Below, one piece after another: positions 28,807-35,210 of a stretch of 64,000 bases of DNA. This DNA is from an uncultured Oscillospiraceae bacterium (lineage in GTDB: Bacteria; Bacillota; Clostridia; Oscillospirales; Oscillospiraceae). The stretch is from assembly GCA_902497145.1 (NCBI GenBank), contig CABVDR010000007.1, positions 7,894 through 71,893 of the forward strand. Direction: 5' to 3'. The notes under the pieces were generated by a model that made no database searches, had not been told where the DNA came from, and worked only from the letters and a program-made list of their open reading frames with translations. Each line of letters begins with the position of its first letter. The first letter of the stretch is position 1. Position numbers and translations under genes: made by a program.

Positions 28807-29916
28807 TTGCAAGAAAAAACAAAACAAACGCCCTGGTACCATCGGCTGCGTGGGGGAGTTTGGACGGCGGCGGTCTGCTTGCTGCTGGTGCTCACCCTGT
28901 CCGGCGACCGGGCTCTGGCCGCCGGGCCGGGCTGGGACGCGGCCGCCTGCGGCAGCACGGTGGAGATCGGCGACAAGGTGATTCCTCTGGGCAAGGCGGT
29001 GGGCATCAAAGTGTTCTCCGACGGCGTGGTAGTCACCGGCCTGTCCGATGTCAACACCGCCGCCGGCTCCACCTCGCCCGGCCAGACCGGCGGTTTAAAG
29101 GCGGGCGATGTGATTACCCACATCGATGGCCAGGAGGTCAACACCATTGAGGCAGTCCAAGCTCTCCTGGCCCAACAGCAGGGACAGCCCCTCACCCTTC
29201 AGGTCCAGCGGGATGGACAGGCGCTCCAGCTGACCGTTCAGCCAGTGCAGAACCAGGAGGGGACCTATCAGTTGGGGGTGTGGCTGCGGGATTCCATGGC
29301 CGGCATCGGCACCCTCACCTTCTATGATCCCCAGTCCAAGGTGTTTGCTGCCCTTGGCCACGGCATCAGCGACGTAGACACTGCCATTCTCTTGCCTCTG
29401 GAGACCGGAAGTATTATGAAGGCCACGGTGTCCGACGTGAAAAAGGGACTTAGCGGAGAACCGGGCGAGCTGCACGGGGTCTTTGACTTGCAGCACGACC
29501 TGGGTACCCTGTATGCCAACACCCAGCAGGGCATCTTTGGCACACTGGAAGATGAGACTCTGACAAGCACCGGCCAGGCGGTGGAAATCGCCTCCCGGGA
29601 CCAGGTTCACACCGGCAAGGCCACCATCCTCTCCAACATTGCTGGCGATACGGTGGAGGAGTATGAGATCGAGATTCTCACCCTGTACCCGGAAAACGAC
29701 GGGGACAGCCGCAATCTCATGCTCCAGGTCACCGATCCCCGGCTGCTGGAGACCACCGGCGGCATTGTACAAGGCATGTCCGGCAGTCCCATTCTCCAGG
29801 ACGGGCGGCTGGTAGGAGCTGTGACCCATGTGCTCATTAACGAGCCCACTCAGGGCTACGGCATTTTGGCAGAAAACATGATTAAGACCGCACAAAGCAG
29901 TTCCAAGGCCGCTTAA
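28807..29916 (+). CDS. spoIVB: SpoIVB sporulation signalling peptidase
   Basis: This 369-residue serine peptidase is secreted by the forespore and triggers sigma-K maturation in the mother cell. It has an N-terminal membrane anchor or signal (about 13-39) and a PDZ domain (GLKAGDVITHIDGQEVNTIEAV, about 97-150). The S55 peptidase domain has its catalytic His in ALGHGISD near 183 and its Ser in QGMSGSPIL near 324. The start is TTG, 5 bp after GGGGGTG. Placement directly before spo0A is the classical Firmicute order. Its likely target system (BofA) is encoded at 12.2 kb. Confidence 0.95.
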   Translation: MQEKTKQTPWYHRLRGGVWTAAVCLLLVLTLSGDRALAAGPGWDAAACGSTVEIGDKVIPLGKAVGIKVFSDGVVVTGLSDVNTAAGSTSPGQTGGLKAGDVITHIDGQEVNTIEAVQALLAQQQGQPLTLQVQRDGQALQLTVQPVQNQEGTYQLGVWLRDSMAGIGTLTFYDPQSKVFAALGHGISDVDTAILLPLETGSIMKATVSDVKKGLSGEPGELHGVFDLQHDLGTLYANTQQGIFGTLEDETLTSTGQAVEIASRDQVHTGKATILSNIAGDTVEEYEIEILTLYPENDGDSRNLMLQVTDPRLLETTGGIVQGMSGSPILQDGRLVGAVTHVLINEPTQGYGILAENMIKTAQSSSKAA

Positions 29917-29935
29917 ACCCCTGAAAAAGCACGGC

Positions 29936-29975
29936 CGCCCCGGTTTGGAGTTTGTCCAATCCGGGGCGTTTTTTT
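29936..29975 (+). terminator. spoIVB terminator
   Basis: CGCCCCGG / CCGGGGCG with an inner TTGGA / TCCAA extension is followed by seven T residues. Confidence 0.9.
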
Positions 29976-29992
29976 CTCTCTTTCCTGGGAAA

Positions 29993-30019
29993 CGTCGAGT
30001 TTTGTCGAAAGATGTCGAA
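29993..30019 (+). promoter_or_regulatory. Three tandem 0A-like boxes upstream of spo0A
   Basis: Two exact TGTCGAA boxes (30003-30009, 30013-30019) and a weaker CGTCGAG (29993-29999) start exactly 10 bp apart on the same face of the helix. TGTCGAA is the core of the known Spo0A-binding box. They end 31 bp before the -35 box, a place that fits activation by Spo0A of its own gene. Confidence 0.8.
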
Positions 30020-30050
30020 CTTTTATTTGCCATTTTTTGGAAAAAATATC

Positions 30051-30079
30051 TTGCGCATAGTGTCTGATTATGGTACATT
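30051..30079 (+). promoter_or_regulatory. spo0A promoter
   Basis: TTGCGC and TACATT are 17 bp apart. The -35 box is weak, as expected for an activator-dependent promoter. Confidence 0.6.
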
Positions 30080-30081
30080 TT

Positions 30082-30114
30082 ATTTGACCAATCCGGTGTG
30101 TGTATTGGTCAAAT
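30082..30114 (+). promoter_or_regulatory. Perfect 11-bp inverted repeat in the spo0A leader
   Basis: ATTTGACCAAT and ATTGGTCAAAT flank an 11-nt spacer, 3 bp after the -10 box. It may be an operator covering the transcription start or an mRNA hairpin ahead of the ribosome site. Confidence 0.75.
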
Positions 30115-30145
30115 GCCAGCCTTGCAAAGAAGGGAGTTTATATTC

Positions 30146-30910
30146 ATGGAAGGAACCATATCACTGTTGGTTGCCGACGCCAATGAGGAGTACCGGCATC
30201 AATTTATTGAGATGCTCCGGGCCGAGCCGGATTTCCAGGTCGTGGGAGAGACCGGGGATGGGCTTGTCCTGTTGGATCAGCTGCAGACGCTGCGGCCAGA
30301 CGTGGTCGTGATGGAGATCGTGCTGGGCGGGATCGATGGCATCGAGGTGCTGGAGCGGCTGTCCAAGTTGGAGCTGGACTACCAACCCAAGATTCTGATT
30401 CTCTCCAGCTATGCCCGGGGTGGAATGGCCGACCTGGCCGCCTCTCTGGGAGCCGACCACTACATGGCCAAGCCCTGCCGCCCCAACACGGTTTGTCAGC
30501 GCATCCGCCAACTAGCGGCTTTTGCCGCTGTCCCTAGTAATTCACAGGAGCCTAACCGCTCCCTGGAGGCCATGGTCACCTCCATCATCCATGAAGTGGG
30601 CGTCCCCGCCCACATCAAGGGCTATCAGTATCTCCGGGAGGCCATCATTCTGGCCGTGGAGGACATGGACGTCATCAACGCGGTCACCAAGGTCCTCTAC
30701 CCGGAGGTAGCCAAGCGCTTCGGCACCACCGCCTCCCGGGTGGAGCGTGCCATACGCCACGCCATCGAGGTGGCCTGGGACCGGGGCGATCTGGAGACTT
30801 TGCAAAAGTACTTCGGCTATACCGTCTCCAACGTGAAAGGCAAGCCCACCAACTCGGAATTTATCGCCATGATCGCCGACCGGCTCCAGCTTCAGCGCCG
30901 GGAGGGCTGA
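30146..30910 (+). CDS. spo0A: Spo0A sporulation master regulator with altered phospho-acceptor
   Basis: The 254-residue response regulator has a receiver domain (about 1-125) and the Spo0A DNA-binding domain (about 150-254). The latter is intact: [19 protein letters not shown], then [20 protein letters not shown], then GYTVSN and [15 protein letters not shown]. In the receiver, a gap-free match to Bacillus Spo0A puts Glu 57 ([13 protein letters not shown]) where the phosphorylated Asp 56 should be. The acidic pair DD near the N-terminus is DA (Asp 11, Ala 12). The switch Ser (LILSSY) and Lys (MAKPCRP) are present. It may thus be constitutively active-like or controlled by another route. The ATG follows GAAGGGAG. 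It is probably autoregulated through the 0A boxes. Confidence 0.95.
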   Translation: MEGTISLLVADANEEYRHQFIEMLRAEPDFQVVGETGDGLVLLDQLQTLRPDVVVMEIVLGGIDGIEVLERLSKLELDYQPKILILSSYARGGMADLAASLGADHYMAKPCRPNTVCQRIRQLAAFAAVPSNSQEPNRSLEAMVTSIIHEVGVPAHIKGYQYLREAIILAVEDMDVINAVTKVLYPEVAKRFGTTASRVERAIRHAIEVAWDRGDLETLQKYFGYTVSNVKGKPTNSEFIAMIADRLQLQRREG

Positions 30911-30989
30911 TGCACTTCTCCCCCAAATACAGCGTACCCTAAACCGCAATACCAAAGTAGAAACGAGCAGAATATGATATCTTTCCTTC

Positions 30990-31033
30990 AAGACGAACCA
31001 TAGAGGTGTCAGCTTCTTCGGTTCGTCTTTTTT
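30990..31033 (+). terminator. spo0A terminator
   Basis: A 10-bp stem AAGACGAACC / GGTTCGTCTT with a 20-nt loop is followed by a T-run. Confidence 0.8.
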
Positions 31034-31041
31034 CATGCCGG

Positions 31042-31070
31042 TGGATTTTCTTTTGGTTTCTTGCTATAAT
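31042..31070 (+). promoter_or_regulatory. Promoter of the TSCPD gene
   Basis: TATAAT at 31065-31070 is paired with a weak TGGATT 17 bp upstream. Confidence 0.55.
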
Positions 31071-31130
31071 ACTCCCGGGATGGCTCCTGATGCCAGAGCC
31101 GTCACCTTAGATAGAGAGAGGAGCTTTTTC

Positions 31131-31382
31131 ATGACGATTGAGTATACCCCCCGTGGGGTCTGTTCCCGGTTTTTCAACATCCAGGTAGAGGACGGCGTCA
31201 TCCAGTCCGTCCAGGTGATCGGCGGCTGCGACGGCAACCTGAAAGGCATCTCCAGCCTGCTGAAGGGCATGAAGGTGGAGGACGCCATCCAGCGCATGGA
31301 GGGCATCCGCTGCGGCGGCAAGCCCACCTCCTGCCCTGACCAGATCGCCCGGGCCCTACGCTCCGCCCTACCTCAGACCTGA
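31131..31382 (+). CDS. TSCPD-domain protein
   Basis: The 83-residue protein is a free-standing TSCPD domain: CSRFFNIQVEDGVIQSVQ, GGCDGNLKGISSLLKGM, and a Cys-rich end (RCGGKPTSCPDQIARAL). The same domain occurs at the end of some ribonucleotide reductases, where its cysteines may bind metal. The function of the free form is unknown. GAGAGGAG precedes the ATG. Its last 10 bp overlap the end of the convergent MATE gene. Confidence 0.88.
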   Translation: MTIEYTPRGVCSRFFNIQVEDGVIQSVQVIGGCDGNLKGISSLLKGMKVEDAIQRMEGIRCGGKPTSCPDQIARALRSALPQT

Positions 31383-32758
31383 GTTACTTCCTCTGAGTGT
31401 CCGTGGAGCAGGGCTTGCTTCTTCAGCCAGGGGATCTTGCGCCAGTAGAACAGCACAGAGATCACCGGCGGGATCAGGTCGGAGATGGGCTCAGCATAGA
31501 AGATGGCCACGGCCCCAAAGGCAGCAGGCAGGACAAAGATCGCTGCAAAGTACACCAACTTACGCAAGGCGGACAGGGGCAGAGAGTAGCGCATCATCCC
31601 CATCCCCGTCAGGCCATCCACGATCACGTACTGTACCCCCAGGGGCACAATGCCTAAGGTGGTAATACGGATGGCAGTGACCGCCAGAGCGGACACCTCC
31701 ACGTCGGGGGTGAAGATGCGGGTAAACGGGGCGGCCAGCAGCTGGCCCACCAGGCACAGCACACCGGTGTACACCACCGCAATGATCAGGATGTACTTCT
31801 GCGCCTCCAGGATCCGTTTGGGCTGACCCGCTCCCAGGTTATAGCCCAAAATGGAACCGGTCCCGCCGGTCATGCCGCCCAGAGGCATGGTGACCACCAG
31901 CATGAAGCTCTGGGAAATAGTAGCTGCCGCCACCAGCAGGTCGCCCTGGCTCTCTCCGCCGTAGCGCTGGAGCAGAGCGTTGAGGACAATGATCATGAGA
32001 TTATCCACCGCAATGATCAAAAACGGGGTCAGGCCGGTGGTCAGAATGCGTCCCATGAGCCAGGGGCGGTACCCGCCAAAGGAGATCCCCACCTGGGGCG
32101 TCGGTCCAAAGAGGAAGTGGAGCACAAACAGGGCGCTGCACAGCTGGCTGAGGACTGTGGCCACTGCCGCTCCCTTGACTCCCATCTTCAATACGAAGAT
32201 AAACAGGGGGTCCAGCAGAATATTCATCACGGCCCCCAGTATCACCGACTGCATTCCTTTTTTGGCAAAGCCCTGGCAGATGACAAACTGGTTCATACCG
32301 GTGGACAGCAGGGCAAAGACCGTGCCGGACAGATACCAGGAGTAGTACTCCATAGCGTAGGGCAGGGTCTCCGGACTGGCTCCGAAGAGGAGCAGCGCGG
32401 GCCGCCGGGTGGCATAGGCCAGCCCCATCAGGACCAGGGACAGGACAATCAGCAGCAGAAAGGCGTTGGCCACAATCTGTTTGGCCTGTTCCCGCCGCCC
32501 CTCGCCCAGACGGATACTCACCAAGGGGGAACCACCCACCCCCACCCAGAAGGCCACCGACCCCAGCATGGTCACAATGGGTCCGCACACCCCCGCTCCC
32601 GCCAGGGCCAAGCTGCCTACGTCAGGAATATTGCCAATGTAAATTCGATCCACCACGCTGTACAGCACGCTGACAAACTGGGCCAGCATGCTGGGAATGG
32701 CGATGCGCAGCACCAGCGCTCGGATCGGATCATTGCGCAGATCATTCTCCACTTTCAT
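31373..32758 (-). CDS. MATE-family efflux transporter
   Basis: The 461-residue protein has 12 membrane helices in two related halves. MATE-like stretches include RIAIPSMLAQFVSVLYSVVDRIYIG at the start, and GMNQFVICQGFAKKGMQSVILGAVMNILLDPLFIFV. It exports cationic compounds using an ion gradient; the substrate is unknown. GGGAGAG lies before the ATG at 32758; the ATG five codons earlier is upstream of this site. It is divergent from the GntR-ABC operon, which may share control. It overlaps the convergent TSCPD gene by 10 bp. Confidence 0.93.
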   Translation of the reverse strand: MKVENDLRNDPIRALVLRIAIPSMLAQFVSVLYSVVDRIYIGNIPDVGSLALAGAGVCGPIVTMLGSVAFWVGVGGSPLVSIRLGEGRREQAKQIVANAFLLLIVLSLVLMGLAYATRRPALLLFGASPETLPYAMEYYSWYLSGTVFALLSTGMNQFVICQGFAKKGMQSVILGAVMNILLDPLFIFVLKMGVKGAAVATVLSQLCSALFVLHFLFGPTPQVGISFGGYRPWLMGRILTTGLTPFLIIAVDNLMIIVLNALLQRYGGESQGDLLVAAATISQSFMLVVTMPLGGMTGGTGSILGYNLGAGQPKRILEAQKYILIIAVVYTGVLCLVGQLLAAPFTRIFTPDVEVSALAVTAIRITTLGIVPLGVQYVIVDGLTGMGMMRYSLPLSALRKLVYFAAIFVLPAAFGAVAIFYAEPISDLIPPVISVLFYWRKIPWLKKQALLHGHSEEVTQV

Positions 32759-32813
32759 ATTATTCTCTCCCATTTCTCACACAATCGGCCGGTTTTCCGG
32801 CTAAGCAGCGGCT

Positions 32814-32842
32814 ATTATAGCACGCCGCCCATAGGCTGTAAA
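32814..32842 (-). promoter_or_regulatory. MATE gene promoter
   Basis: On the minus strand, TTTACA (32837-32842) and TATAAT (32814-32819) are 17 bp apart. Confidence 0.75.
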
Positions 32843-32843
32843 G

Positions 32844-32881
32844 CCGCCCATCCGGTTTTCCGGAGCGGGCGGAATTTTTTT
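32844..32881 (+). terminator. Terminator-like hairpin between divergent promoters
   Basis: CCGCCC-A-TCCGG, TTTT loop, CCGGA-GC-GGGCGG, then AA and seven T residues. It faces right, ahead of the GntR promoter, and may block antisense or readthrough transcription. Confidence 0.55.
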
Positions 32882-32892
32882 ATCCTTTCCCC

Positions 32893-32921
32893 TTGACAGC
32901 TGTGTATATAGCATATATACT
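32893..32921 (+). promoter_or_regulatory. gntR-ABC operon promoter
   Basis: TTGACA and TATACT are 17 bp apart. The promoter overlaps the first copy of the tandem operator. Confidence 0.88.
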
Positions 32922-32942
32922 GTGCATATAGTATATATACAC
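32903..32942 (+). repeat. Tandem 20-bp repeat, probable GntR/YtrA operator
   Basis: TGTATATAGCATATATACTG is followed directly by TGCATATAGTATATATACAC. The two copies share 16 of 20 positions, and each is AT-rich and partly palindromic. They cover the -10 box and the start region of the operon whose first gene is a GntR regulator. Confidence 0.75.
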
Positions 32943-33009
32943 TATAACGGAAGGAAACCCATCTCTCCATCCGACCCGTGCGCAGGGCGGACAGGGGCGG
33001 AGGGTTTAT

Positions 33010-33396
33010 ATGGTGCGCCAAATGGATATCATTCTCAGCAACTCCAGCGGAAAACCCATCTACGAACAAATTGCGGACCAGGTGAAAACCCAGATCCTGT
33101 CCGGCACCCTGGCGGCGGGGGACGCCCTGCCCTCCATGCGCCTGCTGGCCAAGGACCTGCACATCTCGGTCATCACCACCAAGCGGGCCTACGAGGAGCT
33201 GGAGCGGGAGGGGTTTTTAGAGAACATTCCCGGCAAAGGCTGCTTTGTGGCCCCCCAAAACCGGGAACTACTGCGGGAAGCCCAGCTGCGCCGGGTGGAG
33301 GAATCCCTCTCCCAAGCGGTGGACGAAGCCCGAAAAGGGGGCTTCACCCTGGAAGAGCTCACAGAAATGCTCAACATACTGTATCAAGGTGACTGA
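33010..33396 (+). CDS. GntR-family (YtrA subfamily) regulator
   Basis: The 128-residue protein has the GntR winged helix (GKPIYEQIADQVKTQILSGTL, then ALPSMRLLAKDLHISVITTKRAYEELE) and only a short helical tail, as in the YtrA group. It likely represses its own operon with the two ABC genes, which begin 2 bp after its stop. GGAGGG precedes the ATG. Confidence 0.93.
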   Translation: MVRQMDIILSNSSGKPIYEQIADQVKTQILSGTLAAGDALPSMRLLAKDLHISVITTKRAYEELEREGFLENIPGKGCFVAPQNRELLREAQLRRVEESLSQAVDEARKGGFTLEELTEMLNILYQGD

Positions 33397-33398
33397 TT

Positions 33399-34259
33399 AT
33401 GACAAATTGTATTGAAATATCCGGTCTCTGTAAGTCTTACGGGGACTTTGCCCTGGAGGATGTGAGCCTAACCCTCCCCGGCGGCTCCATCATGGGTCTG
33501 ATCGGCGAGAACGGCGCTGGCAAGACCACCACCATCAAGTGTATCCTGAACCTGGTGCGCCGGGACGCGGGCAGCATCACCCTCATGGGCTATGACAACC
33601 TCACCCAGGAGCGGCAGGCCAAGGCCGAGGTTGGGGTGGTGCTGGACGAGTGCTTCTTCCACGATACCCTGCGCCCCCGGGACATCCACACCATTCTCTC
33701 CCGGGTCTATCAGGATTGGGACCGGGAGCTTTTTGAAAGCTATCTGAAGAAATTCCAGCTGCCCGAGGGAAAGTTTATCAAGGAGTTCTCCCGGGGCATG
33801 AAGATGAAGCTGTCTCTGGCCGCCGCTCTGTCCCACCACCCCAAGCTGCTCATTTTGGATGAGGCCACCGCCGGGCTGGACCCGGTGGTGCGGGATGAGA
33901 TCCTGGACGAATTTCTGGGCTTTATCCAGGATGAGGAACACTCCATCCTCATCTCCAGCCACATTACCAGCGACCTGGAAAAGGTAGCCGACTACATTAC
34001 CTACCTCCACCAGGGCCGGGTGGTACTCTCCGAGGCCAAGGACGTGCTCCAGGACAACTACGGCCGGGTGGGCTGCACTGCCTCCGATCTGCTGGCCATG
34101 GATCCCGGGGATGTAGTACAGGTGCGGAAGGGCTCCTATGGCTGCGAGGCCCTGGTGCGTGACCGGGCTGCATTCCATAAAAAATACCCCCAGATGATGG
34201 TGGAGCCCATCTCCCTGGAGGACATCATGCTCTTGATTGGAAAGGGGGAGCCGATATGA
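33399..34259 (+). CDS. ABC transporter ATP-binding protein
   Basis: The 286-residue ATPase has Walker A GENGAGKTT near residue 38, a changed signature FSRGMKMKL near 129 in place of LSGGQ, Walker B LLILDEAT near 149, and the switch His in SSHITSD. A C-terminal extension of about 70 residues is typical of the YtrB/EcsA-like group. It pairs with the following permease, whose start overlaps its stop (ATGA). With a YtrA-type regulator the system probably answers cell-wall or antibiotic stress, by analogy. Confidence 0.92.
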   Translation: MTNCIEISGLCKSYGDFALEDVSLTLPGGSIMGLIGENGAGKTTTIKCILNLVRRDAGSITLMGYDNLTQERQAKAEVGVVLDECFFHDTLRPRDIHTILSRVYQDWDRELFESYLKKFQLPEGKFIKEFSRGMKMKLSLAAALSHHPKLLILDEATAGLDPVVRDEILDEFLGFIQDEEHSILISSHITSDLEKVADYITYLHQGRVVLSEAKDVLQDNYGRVGCTASDLLAMDPGDVVQVRKGSYGCEALVRDRAAFHKKYPQMMVEPISLEDIMLLIGKGEPI

Positions 34260-34903
34260 CCGGCCTGATCGCAAAAGATTTTCTGGTAATGCGTAAGTCC
34301 ATCCGGACTTATATTCTGTTTCTCATTTTTTATTTTATCATGGCTGCCCTGGGGATCTTCCCGGTCTCCATTGTTACCACTCTGGTACAGCTTATCATCA
34401 TGATGCTGCCCCTGAGCACCTTCTCCTATGACGAGCTGGCCAAGTGGGACCGATACGCCTTCTCCCTGCCTCTGGGCCGCCGGGCGGTAGCGGGGGCCCG
34501 CTACCTCTTTGCCCTGCTGCTCTCCCTCTTTTCCGCCCTGTTCGGCCTTCTGGTCTGCCTGGTCCTCTCCCTTTTCTTCCATGCCCCCGATCTGATGGAA
34601 AACTGCCTGACCGTCATGGTCTCCCTGGCCCTGGGCCTTCTCTACTGCGACATTCTGCTGCCCCTGACCTACAAGCTGGGGCCGGAGCGGGCCCGTCCCT
34701 ACTTCTATCTGGTCATCTTCCTGCCCATCATTCTTCTGTTCGGCTCCTACAAGCTGGGGCTGCTGGACGGTCTCTCCTTCCTGTTGAAGCTCCCCGACGC
34801 CACCGTTATTACCTTTCTCTTTCTGCTCCCTCTCCTACCTCTGGTGGGGATGGGGGTGTCCTACCTCATCTCCTGCCGCATTCTGGAGGGAAAGGAGTTT
34901 TAA
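34256..34903 (+). CDS. ABC-2 type permease
   Basis: The 215-residue protein has six hydrophobic helices. A short N-terminus (MTGLIAKDFLVMRKS) precedes the first helix, and the loop STFSYDELAKWDRYAFSLPLGR is a common ABC-2 permease feature. It is translationally coupled to the ATPase. The transported substrate is unknown. Confidence 0.85.
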   Translation: MTGLIAKDFLVMRKSIRTYILFLIFYFIMAALGIFPVSIVTTLVQLIIMMLPLSTFSYDELAKWDRYAFSLPLGRRAVAGARYLFALLLSLFSALFGLLVCLVLSLFFHAPDLMENCLTVMVSLALGLLYCDILLPLTYKLGPERARPYFYLVIFLPIILLFGSYKLGLLDGLSFLLKLPDATVITFLFLLPLLPLVGMGVSYLISCRILEGKEF

Positions 34904-34908
34904 GCCCC

Positions 34909-34938
34909 TTGCACCTTTCTCCCCCTTCGTGCTACAAT
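34909..34938 (+). promoter_or_regulatory. Promoter of the small gene at 34974
   Basis: TTGCAC and TACAAT are 18 bp apart. The run TACAATATGGTTAGA closely resembles the start region of the DUF1292 gene near 56847. Confidence 0.6.
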
Positions 34939-34973
34939 ATGGTTAGAGATATTTGGGAGAGGAAGTGTGTTCT

Positions 34974-35156
34974 ATGACCGCTCATCAGGCCATCAAGGAA
35001 CTCAAGCAAGTCCGGCAGTACTGCACTGCCAGCGCCATCCCCGCTATCGACTACGCCATCCAGGTGCTTCAGGGCCTGGCCGAGCGGGAGAAGAAGCTGG
35101 AGGAGGCACAAAAGCACCAGCCCAGCGGCCCTGTTCCGGAACAAATTCCCGACTGA
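34974..35156 (+). CDS. Small helical protein, unknown
   Basis: This 60-residue protein has a helical first part (AIKELKQVRQYCTASAIPAI), a charged helix (LAEREKKLEEAQKHQ) and a Pro-rich end. GGGAGAGGAAG stands before the ATG, and it has its own promoter and terminator, which supports a real gene. I know no function. Confidence 0.7.
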   Translation: MTAHQAIKELKQVRQYCTASAIPAIDYAIQVLQGLAEREKKLEEAQKHQPSGPVPEQIPD

Positions 35157-35160
35157 CACA

Positions 35161-35194
35161 AAAAGGACCCATCCTCGCGGATGGGTCCTTTTTT
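35161..35194. terminator. Bidirectional terminator
   Basis: A 14-bp stem AAAAGGACCCATCC / GGATGGGTCCTTTT with a TCGC loop lies between convergent genes. Confidence 0.92.
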
Positions 35195-35210
35195 ATGTTC
35201 TGGGAATGAA

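Noticed and set aside
32903..32942. AT-rich microsatellite or replication-type repeat
   Set aside because: It is a precise two-copy 20-bp repeat over a promoter, better explained as a GntR operator.
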